In this document: one piece after another, positions 33,133 through 41,910 of the stretch
Layout of the letters: each line of letters begins with the position of its first letter
Numbering within the stretch: position 1 is the first letter of the stretch
Source: Natronohydrobacter sp.
Lineage (GTDB): Bacteria; Pseudomonadota; Alphaproteobacteria; Rhodobacterales; Rhodobacteraceae
Assembly (NCBI GenBank): GCA_020832555.1
Contig: JAFIEM010000009.1
Location: forward strand, 1 to 56,436
Direction: 5' to 3'
Length of the DNA: 56,436 nucleotides
Made by a program: the position numbers and the translations under genes
Notes under the pieces: generated by a model
Seen by the model: only the letters and a program-made list of their open reading frames with translations
What the model was told of the DNA's origin: nothing
Databases searched by the model: none

Positions 33133-35586
33133 CTATACGATGTCGATATAGTCCGGCAGTCGGCCAATGTCGGTCAGATCTGCAAGGGTAATCCTGTCGC
33201 CATCGCCGAAATCCAGAATGATCCGGCCATTCGAAACCCTTCCGTAAGCCTCGACCACTTCCTCTGCGGTCAGGCCGCCGCCCCAGAGGTTTTCGTCGAG
33301 TTGCAGACGGTCATTGTCCGAGAAGGTGAAATCCTCGATCAGCAGGCGCTCGTGGCCTTCGTTGAAGATGAATACATCCGCCCCCGGCCCGCCGCGCAGC
33401 GTATCATTGCCGGGACCGCCCGAGAGCACATCATCGCCGCGCCCGCCATGGATGTAATCATTTCCGGCCCCACCGAAGATCGTGTCATTATCATCCATGC
33501 CCCAGATCACGTCATTGCCGGGGCCGCCGATGATCAGGTCATCGCCCATGCCGCCGAAGATCGTGTTATTGCCGCCGCCGCCAAAGATCGTGTCATTGCC
33601 ACGCCCGCCGCCAAGGCGGTCACTGCGCGGCCCGCCCACGATCAGGTCATCGCCTTGCATTCCCCAAAGCGCATTGTTGCCTGCATTGCCGAAGATCGTG
33701 TCATTGCCTGTGCCCCCATAGATCGTGTCATTGCCGGTGCCGCCTACCAGCAGATCATTTCCCGGCCCGCCGCCGAAACGGTTATTGCCGGAACTGCCGA
33801 AGATCGTGTCATTGCCGTCCTCGCCCCACATGCGGTCATTGCCAGGGCCGCCCACGATCAGGTCATGGCCATCGCCTCCGAAGATGGTGTCATGTCCCGC
33901 GCCGCCGAACAGCGTGTCATTGCCCCGCCCGCCCCGGATCAGGTCCGCGCCATTGCCACCATAGATAAAGTCACGGCCATTCCCGCCGGTCAGCGTGTCG
34001 CGCCCGTCGGTGCCGATGATCCAGCGCCCGGGCACGGCTTCGCGCGCGGGGGGCGCAGGCTCGACTGGCATCAGCGGGGGGGCGGGCCACGGATAGAGCG
34101 GAGAGCCGATCGGCTCGGAGCGGGGGGGGATTTCTTCGAGTTGGATGGGCAGTGAATCCGGGCCCGGCAACCCGCCGGGAAAGACATCCTCGATGCTGAG
34201 GGATCTGCCGTTATGCGAATTGAGGATGATCGTGACCCCGCGATAGGTCATGATGATTCCGGTTTCGGTGGTCGTGAACTGCAGCTGATCGACGCTGCGC
34301 AGCATCGGCAGGTCGGTCAGATCGAGCATGTCCTGACCGGCGCGGAAATCGGTGATCCGGACGGTGCTGCTATTGGCGCGGATGACGAATGTATCGGCCC
34401 CCGATCCCCCGGTCATGGTGGTGCGACCCGGACCCGAAATCAGCGTATCATGCCCGCCGCCCCCGATCAGCGTGTCATTGTCGCTGCCGCCGATCAGGAC
34501 ATCATGACCACTGGTGCCGCTCAGGCTTTCGGCCCTGGTCTCGGATGCGCTGCGCACAACGCCCATATTCGCAAGATCGACCGTGAAATGCGTGACGCCT
34601 TCGGAGTTCTGCGCCCCGATCATGACATGCAGGGTATTGCCATCGACGAAACTCGTGATGGTCTGCGGTGTATGCAGACCGCCGCCCGCGCCATCGGGCC
34701 ATGTTTCCATATGGATCAACTGCCCGTCGGGCAGCAGGCGGAACATGCTGACCCCGTGATCCGCGCCCACGGCAAAGACGAAGACATGATCGCCATGCTG
34801 CGCGATGGACAGATCCTGCACATTGGCGAATCGCGTGCTGGCCGTGTCGATGATATGCTGTATGGCGTCGAGTGACCCGTCGGGGTTCAGCCGCAGCACG
34901 CTGATGCTGGACCCGGCCGAGGAGGCGACCAGCAGATAGGTCTGACCCTGGACCGTGACCATTTCCATCGCACTGGGGGCGGCGATCCCGAGCCCGTTTT
35001 CCGCGCCAAGTGACCCGGTTTCGACCCAGCGGCCGCTATTCGTCTGGCGATAGACTGTTACCTGTTCGTCCAGCGCCCCGAGCGCGACGGTATAGGTGCG
35101 CCCCTCCAGCGTGATCTGATAGACGGCAACAGTCGTGTCATACCAGTCGGCCTGCGGCAGATGCCCGGTTGGCAGGTCCGAAAGTTTGGTCTGGCTGAAA
35201 AGCGCGCCCTCGGCACCCGCCAGATGCGCGGCCTCGATATCGGCCATGCTGACATGACGCACCGGACCCAGGCTGCCATCGGGATTAAGCCTGACCCCGG
35301 TCATGGTATTGGCCGTTGCGCCGAAGAAGATGATCGTCTGACCGTTGATTTCGGCGGCCGTGATCTCGAACCCGGTGCGCAGTTGCAGCGTGTCGGGAAT
35401 GACAAAACTGCCGGTCAGGCTGAGCGTGCCATCCGCTCCGATACGATAGACGGAAATCCCGCCATAAGTCCCTGTTGTGACAACCAGAAATGTGCCCTGC
35501 GCTGTTGTCACCAACAGGCTGTCACTGATCCCCAGATCCAAGAATTCCGTACCACTGCGATAGACGCCACCCAGATTGAGCCACAT
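33133..35586 (-). CDS. RTX-type calcium-binding protein with N-terminal propeller-like region
   Basis: 817-aa acidic protein, probably exported by a type I system. Residues 1–360 are a repetitive all-beta region with blades ending in DGSL/ADG (YRIGADGTLSLTGS, LNPDGSLGPVRHVS, LLPDGQLIHMETW), likely a beta-propeller. A short RTX block (GTSGHDVLIGGSDNDTLIGGGGHDTL) and a DFRAGQDMLDLTDL element follow, then a Pro-rich linker (about 470–520) and a long RTX array with GGxGxD nonapeptides. The C-terminus (EDFTFSDNDRLQLDENLW ... YIDIV) is like type I secretion signals. AAGGG precedes ATG 35586; an upstream ATG (35619) lacks a site. Divergent from a glycosyltransferase in a surface-polysaccharide region. 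Lactonase, adhesin or sensor roles are possible. Confidence 0.85.
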   Translation of the reverse strand: MWLNLGGVYRSGTEFLDLGISDSLLVTTAQGTFLVVTTGTYGGISVYRIGADGTLSLTGSFVIPDTLQLRTGFEITAAEINGQTIIFFGATANTMTGVRLNPDGSLGPVRHVSMADIEAAHLAGAEGALFSQTKLSDLPTGHLPQADWYDTTVAVYQITLEGRTYTVALGALDEQVTVYRQTNSGRWVETGSLGAENGLGIAAPSAMEMVTVQGQTYLLVASSAGSSISVLRLNPDGSLDAIQHIIDTASTRFANVQDLSIAQHGDHVFVFAVGADHGVSMFRLLPDGQLIHMETWPDGAGGGLHTPQTITSFVDGNTLHVMIGAQNSEGVTHFTVDLANMGVVRSASETRAESLSGTSGHDVLIGGSDNDTLIGGGGHDTLISGPGRTTMTGGSGADTFVIRANSSTVRITDFRAGQDMLDLTDLPMLRSVDQLQFTTTETGIIMTYRGVTIILNSHNGRSLSIEDVFPGGLPGPDSLPIQLEEIPPRSEPIGSPLYPWPAPPLMPVEPAPPAREAVPGRWIIGTDGRDTLTGGNGRDFIYGGNGADLIRGGRGNDTLFGGAGHDTIFGGDGHDLIVGGPGNDRMWGEDGNDTIFGSSGNNRFGGGPGNDLLVGGTGNDTIYGGTGNDTIFGNAGNNALWGMQGDDLIVGGPRSDRLGGGRGNDTIFGGGGNNTIFGGMGDDLIIGGPGNDVIWGMDDNDTIFGGAGNDYIHGGRGDDVLSGGPGNDTLRGGPGADVFIFNEGHERLLIEDFTFSDNDRLQLDENLWGGGLTAEEVVEAYGRVSNGRIILDFGDGDRITLADLTDIGRLPDYIDIV
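33436..33867 (-). repeat. Four tandem 108-bp units encoding a 36-residue super-repeat
   Basis: Within the RTX array, four consecutive 36-residue units align without gaps, each made of four nonapeptides: (H/D/N)DL(I/L)(V/I)GG.., then a unit with W or Y, then the near-invariant NDTIFG, then NN.FGG or its variants. The first begins HDLIVGG, the last ends HGGRG. Confidence 0.8.
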
Positions 35587-35745
35587 ATCCACACCCTTGA
35601 TTCCACCACCAGCGAGCATGCAGGCAGACCCATGCAGGTCAGGCGGCAGGAGTCTGGCGAAATCTGGGCGTTTCTGTCGAATACAATCGAAGTGCGAGAG
35701 GTCTGATTAACCCTGGGTTAGAGCTTTCATGCTTCACTCGGTGAT

Positions 35746-36792
35746 ATGAACATTCAAGCAACACCCCGCATCTTTCAGCATGGCACGCTGATGCACACGA
35801 CAGGACCGGACGGCGCTGCCGATCCTGACCGGAGCGCGGGACGTGTCGTCGCGGTGATCACCACGCATAACCGGCTTGGGCAGTTGCGCCGGACATTGGT
35901 GCAGCTTCTGGCGACACCAGTGCTGCATCTGGCGGCGATCGTGGTGGTGGACAATGCCTCTGATGACGGGACAGCGGCGTTTCTGGGCAGTATCTGTGAT
36001 CCGCGCCTGCATGTCCTGCGGCTGCCGCGCAATAGCGGTGGGGCGGGCGGCTTTGCTGCAGGTCTGGATCATGCCCGCGCGCGATTCGATCCTGACTGGT
36101 ATCTGATCATGGATGATGATGCCCGGCCCATGCCCGATGCGCTGGCGCGCTTTCATGGCAGCGATCTGCGCGGCTGCGATGCCGTGGCCAGTGCGGTCTA
36201 TGATCCGGCGGGCAGGATTTGTGATATCAACCGACCGACCCATGATCCTTTTGCCTCGCTCGTGAAATTCCTGCGCACTGTGCGGGCGGGACGCGAGGGG
36301 TTTCACCTGGCGCCGAAAGACTACGCAGGATGCGCGCCTGTGGCGATTGACGGGGCGTCTTTCGTGGGGCTGTTCCTGTCGCGGCGTGGGCTGGCACTGG
36401 GCGGGCTGCCGGATGCGCGGCTGTTCGTCTATGGGGACGATGCGCTGCAGACATTGCGGCTGTCGCGGGCGGGGGGGCGGATCGTCTTTTTGCCGCAAGT
36501 GCGGTTCGAGCATGATCACCCCTCGGCAGAGAACGCCCAGATCGGCAAACCGATGTGGAAGGTCTATTACCAGCATCGCAATGCGCTGATCCTGTATCGC
36601 CATGCGGCAGGCTGGCTGTTCTGGCCCATCTGCCTGCTGGTCATCCCGCGCTGGGCCTTGCGGATTCGCGCTTATCCGGGGCAGCGCCAAAGGTTCATGG
36701 CGCTGTTTCTACGCGGTGTCTGGCATGGATTGCGGCGCAAAACCTGCACGGCGCATGACACGGTTCTGAAATGGGCGGGTGGCCTGCGCTGA
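35746..36792 (+). CDS. Glycosyltransferase family 2, GlfT2-like
   Basis: 348-aa GT-A glycosyltransferase. Nucleotide-sugar motifs: VVAVITTHNRLGQLRRTL, VVVDNASDDGT, RNSGGAGGFAAGL (a hallmark of galactofuranosyl-/rhamnosyl-type GT2 enzymes), and the metal-binding MDDDARP. A C-terminal amphipathic/hydrophobic helix (LFWPICLLVIPRWALR) suggests membrane association. ATG at 35746 or 35791. Part of the surface polysaccharide region; donor sugar not known. Confidence 0.88.
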   Translation: MNIQATPRIFQHGTLMHTTGPDGAADPDRSAGRVVAVITTHNRLGQLRRTLVQLLATPVLHLAAIVVVDNASDDGTAAFLGSICDPRLHVLRLPRNSGGAGGFAAGLDHARARFDPDWYLIMDDDARPMPDALARFHGSDLRGCDAVASAVYDPAGRICDINRPTHDPFASLVKFLRTVRAGREGFHLAPKDYAGCAPVAIDGASFVGLFLSRRGLALGGLPDARLFVYGDDALQTLRLSRAGGRIVFLPQVRFEHDHPSAENAQIGKPMWKVYYQHRNALILYRHAAGWLFWPICLLVIPRWALRIRAYPGQRQRFMALFLRGVWHGLRRKTCTAHDTVLKWAGGLR

Positions 36793-37443
36793 GCCTTGTG
36801 TGCCATCTGGCCGCTCTGGGCCGCGTGCGTGCCGCATCGCATCATCTCCCTACAGGCGGTGGCTGAACCCGATGAGGTGCAGAGAACAGAGGCCGCCCAT
36901 ATTGCCGGACGGGTGCGCGCGGGATCGGTTGAATGCCATGCTGCCCGGTCTCTGTCACGCAGGGCCGTGCCAGCGCGGGCGAGGCACCACATCGTCCGGG
37001 GACAGGTGAAACAGGGCGTTTGTCCTGTCATTCGGTGAATGCCATGCGAAGCCATGACTGTCCGGGTGCGCGGTTCGTGAAGCGATCAGCTTGCGCCCGG
37101 GCGTGGCAGGTCCGGATTTGCGCCGGCGGCAGCAACGGCGCTTTCGGGAGCGTCCAGCCGCGCGCGACAGGGCAAGCCAGGCTTGCGACAACGCCTGTGC
37201 GATGTGCAAAGGCGTGTTCCCGAGTGCAAAGGCGTGTTACTGTCCGGTTGCACCAGCCGGACTGTCCGTTTCTGCGCGAAGGTTTCGCAGGCGATGAACG
37301 GTCCAGCGACAGGCGGTCTCTGCTCGGGCAGGGCGGCGGCGCAGGGTGTCGCCTCTGACACGTCCTGATCCATCAAACCCACCGCGACCCGCTTGCAGTC
37401 GACCTGCGCGCTTCCAGAATGGTGTCATATCACCGCGCCCGCG
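36793..37443. other. 651-bp gene-poor interval
   Basis: No supported gene on either strand; ORFs here have no family features. It holds a 15-bp direct repeat GTGCAAAGGCGTGTT at 37204–37218 and 37224–37238 and repeated short words (GAATGCCATGC twice, GACTGTCCG twice). It separates convergent glycosyltransferase and kpsM genes and may be decayed coding sequence. Confidence 0.5.
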
Positions 37444-38235
37444 CTATTTCTGTCGTGCAATCAGGTCACGGTGATAGAGATGCATCAGCATGATCCCCAG
37501 CACCAGCGGCACCAGACACCACAGCCCGATATAGACCAGCGAGACATAATCGGGCCGGTAGACCGGATAAAACGCGGCGCGCATGAGACCCGTCAGATGC
37601 AACAGCGGATTATACCATAGCACGCCTTGTGCGGCGCGCGGCATATCCTCGAACAGCAGGATCACGCCCGAGATCAGGAATAGCGGCGCGGTCAGGATCG
37701 TCCAGATCTGTTGCCACATCTCGAATCGGTGAAACAGGTAGCAGTTGAGCATACCTATCGACAGCCCCAGCGCCGCGCCCAGACCCCAGGCCAGCAACAG
37801 AAGCGGCCAGTCGATGAAGGTCTGCACCCCGTCATAGAGGAAAATGCCAGCGATAATCACAATCGCGACCCCGGTGACGACCAGCCCGTTCAGCACGAAT
37901 CGCGCCAGCACCGCGTCGATCCAGGCCACGCGCGGATAAAGCAGCAGGCTGCGCGAATAGCCCAGCGCATGACCGGTCGCCGCGCCCAGCACGGTGAACT
38001 GCCGCACCATCAGGAAGCCGGTGGCCTTGAACAGCAGGAATGATGTGCCGAGCGAGGGGGTTTTCTGAAGCAGGGCAAAGGCATAGGCCAGCATCACGAT
38101 CACGCCCAACGGGTGCAGAAGCGCCCAGAGATAGCCCCCTGGCGTGCGTCCGTAGCGGCTGGCCATTTCGCGCAGTATCAGCGCCGTGACCGAGCGCAGG
38201 GCTGTCGCGCGCCACAGGATGGATTGGTCTGTCAT
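37444..38235 (-). CDS. Capsule/polysaccharide ABC transporter permease, KpsM-type
   Basis: 263-aa ABC-2 membrane subunit with six helices that with a KpsT-type ATPase exports polysaccharide across the inner membrane. Features: RSVTALILREMASRYGRTPGGYLWALLHPLGV (cytoplasmic gate helix), LRYxxx-like interior, and C-terminal YNPLLHLTGLMRAAFYPVYRPDYVSL (family signature NPxxHxxExxR-like). ATG at 38235 has AGGAGA ten bases upstream; the ATG at 38256 does not. Divergent from the KpsE-type gene, so the exporter is split across two transcription units. Confidence 0.9.
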   Translation of the reverse strand: MTDQSILWRATALRSVTALILREMASRYGRTPGGYLWALLHPLGVIVMLAYAFALLQKTPSLGTSFLLFKATGFLMVRQFTVLGAATGHALGYSRSLLLYPRVAWIDAVLARFVLNGLVVTGVAIVIIAGIFLYDGVQTFIDWPLLLLAWGLGAALGLSIGMLNCYLFHRFEMWQQIWTILTAPLFLISGVILLFEDMPRAAQGVLWYNPLLHLTGLMRAAFYPVYRPDYVSLVYIGLWCLVPLVLGIMLMHLYHRDLIARQK

Positions 38236-38344
38236 CGGTCGGTTCTCTCCTGACATGCTTACCGAGTCTTAACCTGAATTTGCTAGCCAAGGCTTAACGC
38301 AACCGGATGTGAATTCCTCGCATCCCCGCGAGAAAGGCCGTCGT

Positions 38345-39601
38345 ATGTCTGCACTTGTTTCCGAGCGTCCGCACCGTCAGGTTCCCGCGCGGCCAGCCCC
38401 CAAGGATGACAAACCTGCGCGCTTGCGCGACTGGACCGGCCCCGCGCCGCAGCAGGCCGCACCCTATATTGCGCCGCCTGTCATCACCGCCACCGGCGCG
38501 CGGGGGGCGCGCGCGCTGATGCGGTCTTTCCTGCTGGTCGTGCTGCTGCCCTGCCTGCTGGCTGCGGCCTATCTGTTTTTTGCCGCGCAGGATCGCTATG
38601 CCTCGCAGGCCGGGTTCACCATCCGGCAGGAAGAAGGGGGCGCGGCCTCGGACCTGCTGGGGGGGATGTCGCAGCTTCTGGGGGGAGGGGGCGCAGGCCA
38701 TGCCGATCTGCTGTTCGAATATCTGCGCAGTCAGGATCTGGTCTTGCGGCTGGAGGACCGGTTCGGCCTGCGCGCGCATTATGCCCGGACCTGGGAGCGC
38801 GATCCGCTGTTTTCGCTGCCGCCAGAGGGATCGGTCGATCAGTTGACCCGATTCTGGCAACAGGTGCTGCGCGTGTCATTTGATCGCAATACCGGTCTGT
38901 TATTGCTGGATATTCGTGCCAATGACCCGGAATTTGCCCGCACCCTGGCCCGCGCCGTGGTGGAAGAAAGCGAGCGCATGATCAACCAGTTGAACGCGCA
39001 GGCCCGGCGCGACCGGATGCAGATGGCCAGCGCCGATCTGATGGCGGCAGAAGCGCGGTTGCGCGCCGCGCGCGAAGCCCTGGCCACGTTTCGCGCGACC
39101 ACGCAGATGGTTGACCCTGACGCCGATATTCAGGGGCGGATGGGGGTTCTGAACAACCTGCAACAGCAACTGGCGCAGGGGTTGGTCGAACATGATCTGC
39201 TGGCCATGATCACGGACCCCAATGACCCGCGCCTGCGGCAGGCGCAGCGCCGGATAGAGGTGATTCGCGCCCGCATCAGTGAGGAGCGCCAGACCTTTGC
39301 CCATGAAGATACCACTGTGGCAGAGACGGATTACCCGCGCCTGATCGCGCGCTACGAGAGCCTGCGCGCGGAACAGGAGATGGCCGAACAAGGGTATGCC
39401 GCCGCGATCCGGGCGCATGACATGGCGCGCACCCATGCCGAACGCCAGAGCCTGTATCTGGCGCTGTTCATTCCGCCGACGCTCTCGGAAGAGCCGGGCC
39501 ATCCGCGCCGCGCGCTTCTCTTGGGCCTGACGGCGCTGTTTGCCCTGCTGATCTGGGCCTTTGGCGTGCTGGCCTGGCAATCGCTGCGCGACCGGAACTG
39601 A
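38345..39601 (+). CDS. KpsE/Wzz-type capsule export inner-membrane protein
   Basis: Polysaccharide co-polymerase (PCP-3) that spans the periplasm and joins the inner-membrane ABC exporter to the outer-membrane channel. 418 aa: Pro-rich cytoplasmic tail (1–57), helix 1 (59–80), a long periplasmic coiled-coil-rich part (RDRMQMASADLMAAEARLRAAREALATFRA), and helix 2 near the C-terminus (ALLLGLTALFALLIWAFGVLAW). Conserved elements DRYASQAGFTIR and PTLSEEPGHPRRA. AAAGG precedes ATG 38345. Followed after 11 bp by the ATPase gene. Confidence 0.9.
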   Translation: MSALVSERPHRQVPARPAPKDDKPARLRDWTGPAPQQAAPYIAPPVITATGARGARALMRSFLLVVLLPCLLAAAYLFFAAQDRYASQAGFTIRQEEGGAASDLLGGMSQLLGGGGAGHADLLFEYLRSQDLVLRLEDRFGLRAHYARTWERDPLFSLPPEGSVDQLTRFWQQVLRVSFDRNTGLLLLDIRANDPEFARTLARAVVEESERMINQLNAQARRDRMQMASADLMAAEARLRAAREALATFRATTQMVDPDADIQGRMGVLNNLQQQLAQGLVEHDLLAMITDPNDPRLRQAQRRIEVIRARISEERQTFAHEDTTVAETDYPRLIARYESLRAEQEMAEQGYAAAIRAHDMARTHAERQSLYLALFIPPTLSEEPGHPRRALLLGLTALFALLIWAFGVLAWQSLRDRN

Positions 39602-39612
39602 GGGGGCGGGGG

Positions 39613-40284
39613 ATGCAGACGATCCTGAGTTTTGAGAATCTGGTCAAGGGCTTCTGGGTCGATGGCGCATGGCGTCCGGTGATCCGGGGGCTGACACTCT
39701 CGCTGCCGCGCGGGCGCGCGCTGGCGCTTCTGGGGCGCAACGGGGCGGGCAAGACCACGCTGATGGATCTGGTTGCGGGCAATCTGCGCCCTGATCAGGG
39801 GCGCATCCTGCGCGGGGGCGAGGTGTCGTTTCCGGTCGGATTCTCGGCCGGATTTCACCGCGACCTGAGCGGGGCGCAAAATATCCGATTTCTGGCGCGG
39901 GTTTACGGTGTGGACCCCGAAGCGCTGGTCGATTTCGTCGCGGATTTCGCCGAGCTGGGCGCGCAGTTTCACCATCCGCTGCGCACCTATTCGGCAGGGA
40001 TGCGCGCGCGGCTGGGCTTCGGGGCCTCGATGGGGCTGCCGTTTGATCTGTATCTGATCGACGAGGCGACCTCTGTCGGGGATGCGCGTTTCAAGCAGAA
40101 GAGCAAGTCGCTGTTCCGCGCCCGGATGAAACAGGCGAGCGGGATCATGGTCAGCCATAACATGCAGGAATTGCGCAAGTTCTGCGATGCGGGGCTGGTG
40201 CTGCATGAGGGCCAGCTCTGGTATTTCGACCGGATCGAGGAGGCCATCGCGCTGCATCAGGAGCTTTCATATGTCACAACGTGA
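39613..40284 (+). CDS. Capsule ABC transporter ATP-binding protein, KpsT-type
   Basis: 223-aa ATPase of a polysaccharide exporter. Walker A GRNGAGKTTL, KpsT-type SFPVGFSAGFHRDLSGAQNI region, signature LRTYSAGMRARLGFGASM, Walker B YLIDEATSVGD and the switch His in MVSHNMQE. Between the KpsE-type and glycosyltransferase genes; ATP hydrolysis drives export of the linked polymer. Confidence 0.93.
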   Translation: MQTILSFENLVKGFWVDGAWRPVIRGLTLSLPRGRALALLGRNGAGKTTLMDLVAGNLRPDQGRILRGGEVSFPVGFSAGFHRDLSGAQNIRFLARVYGVDPEALVDFVADFAELGAQFHHPLRTYSAGMRARLGFGASMGLPFDLYLIDEATSVGDARFKQKSKSLFRARMKQASGIMVSHNMQELRKFCDAGLVLHEGQLWYFDRIEEAIALHQELSYVTT

Positions 40285-40305
40285 TCCTGCGCCGGGGGCA
40301 CCGCG

Positions 40306-41910
40306 ATGAAAGTGCTGCACTACTATTGGGCTGACCCTGACGATCCGGCAGCGCGCGGGGGCGGGGTGCGGATCTATCTGCGCGCGCTCCTGGCGGCGCA
40401 GCGGGACCTTCCGGGCTGGGAGGTGCGCACGCTTGCCGCAGGCTTGGCGCATGATCTGCGTGGCACGGGACCGCGTTGGCGAAAGCGGCGCGCGGGGCAT
40501 TATGAGATCGTCAATTCCGCCTGTCTTGCGCCGTCCCATGCGGGTTTCGCAACCGCTGCGCAACTGTGCGATGCCGAGACCGAGGCCGCTTTTGTCCGGT
40601 TCCTGCAGGAGACCGGCCCCTATGATGTGGTGCATTTCCATTCGCTTGAAGGGCTTCCCGCAGGGGTGCTGGCGCAGATGCGGCAGATGCCGGATACGCG
40701 GGTGGTGCTGAGCCTGCACAATTATCACCCCTTCTGTCCGCAGGTGAATCTCTGGCAGCGTGAGGATCGGCATTGCGCCGATTTCGATCAGGGCCGCGCC
40801 TGCACCAGCTGCCTGCCAGTCGTGCCGAACCCGCGCTTGCTACGGCGCATCTACGGGGTGGAAACCCTGCTCGCCCGCTTCGGCATGGGGCCGGGCACGG
40901 GGGTGTTTCGCCGGGTCTGGCAACCGCTGATGCAGGGCAGCTGGCAGATCGTGAAACGCCTGCGATATCGCCCGGCCATGAAGACACCGCCCGATCGGCA
41001 TGCATCAGCGCGGTTTCGCGCGCGCCGCGAGCAGATGGTGTCCCTGATCAATACGCATTGCGACCGGGTGCTGGCAGTTTCGCGGCGCACGGGGGGGCTG
41101 GCGCTGGGCTTCGGACTGCATGCCGTCCAGACCTGCCAGATCGGTACGGAACATGCCGCATACTGGGCCAGCACGCGCCCGCGCCCCTTGCCTGCACAGC
41201 CGTCGCCGGACCGCCCGCTGCGACTGGCCTATCTGGGCTATATGCGCCGTGACAAGGGGTTCGATTTCCTGTTGGACGCGCTGGAGGAACTGCCGAAGGA
41301 TGACGCCGCGCGGCTGCATCTGACGCTTGCCGCGCGTGCCGGGACCGGGGCGCAGATGGCACGCATCGCGGCGCTGCGCCCGCACCTTGCGGGGTTGGAC
41401 TGGCATGATGGTTATGCGCGCAGCGATCTGAAGGCGATTCTGGCGCAGGTCGATTGCGGGATTGTGCCACCGCTTTGGGAAGATAACCTGCCGCAAGTGG
41501 CGCTGGAAATGCACTGCCGGCATATTCCGCTGCTGACCTCTGACCGGGGGGGGGCGCAGGAACTGGGTGGCACATCCGATCTGACATTTCCGGCGGGCGA
41601 TATACCGGCCTTTGTGGCGCTGATCGCGCGACTGCTGCGCGGCAAGGTTGATCCGGGCGCCTATTGGGCGGGCGCTCTGGTGCCGCGCGATATGTCTGCC
41701 CATGCGCAGGAATTATGCGACATCTATGCCGATATCATGAAGGATGAGAATGAAAGCCCTGATTCACATCGGAATTCCGAAATCCGGCACCTCGTCGATC
41801 CAGGCCTATCTGGGCCTGAACCGCGATGCTCTGGCGGCGCAGGGGCTGCTTTATGCGCCGTTCAACCCGCAATTCGGCAGCCAGTTCGAATTCGCAGTCA
41901 CCGCGCTTGA
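40306..41910 (+). CDS. Glycosyltransferase family 4
   Basis: GT-B glycosyltransferase. Starts MKVLHYYWADPDDPAARGGGVRIYLRALLAA (acceptor domain with the GG loop), contains a Cys-rich insert (ACTSCLP near residue 165) and the C-terminal donor domain LRLAYLGYMRRDKGFDFLLDALEEL ... GIVPPLWEDNLPQVALEMHCRHIPLLTSDRGGAQELGG. The GT4 homology ends about residue 479 (DIYADIMKDE). The remaining 55 residues are an alternative-frame reading of the next gene, whose ATG (41744) lies in ATGA; a one-base change upstream would restore an overlapping stop. The true protein may therefore be about 479 aa. Confidence 0.85.
   Translation: MKVLHYYWADPDDPAARGGGVRIYLRALLAAQRDLPGWEVRTLAAGLAHDLRGTGPRWRKRRAGHYEIVNSACLAPSHAGFATAAQLCDAETEAAFVRFLQETGPYDVVHFHSLEGLPAGVLAQMRQMPDTRVVLSLHNYHPFCPQVNLWQREDRHCADFDQGRACTSCLPVVPNPRLLRRIYGVETLLARFGMGPGTGVFRRVWQPLMQGSWQIVKRLRYRPAMKTPPDRHASARFRARREQMVSLINTHCDRVLAVSRRTGGLALGFGLHAVQTCQIGTEHAAYWASTRPRPLPAQPSPDRPLRLAYLGYMRRDKGFDFLLDALEELPKDDAARLHLTLAARAGTGAQMARIAALRPHLAGLDWHDGYARSDLKAILAQVDCGIVPPLWEDNLPQVALEMHCRHIPLLTSDRGGAQELGGTSDLTFPAGDIPAFVALIARLLRGKVDPGAYWAGALVPRDMSAHAQELCDIYADIMKDENESPDSHRNSEIRHLVDPGLSGPEPRCSGGAGAALCAVQPAIRQPVRIRSHRA

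Noticed and set aside
33400-34010. CRISPR-like periodic DNA
   Set aside because: Periodicity of 27 and 108 bp is in frame with RTX nonapeptides; there are no unique spacers.
36933-37358. Plus-strand ORF of 141 aa in the gap before kpsM
   Set aside because: No ribosome site, no domain, Arg/Cys-rich composition like random G+C-rich frames.
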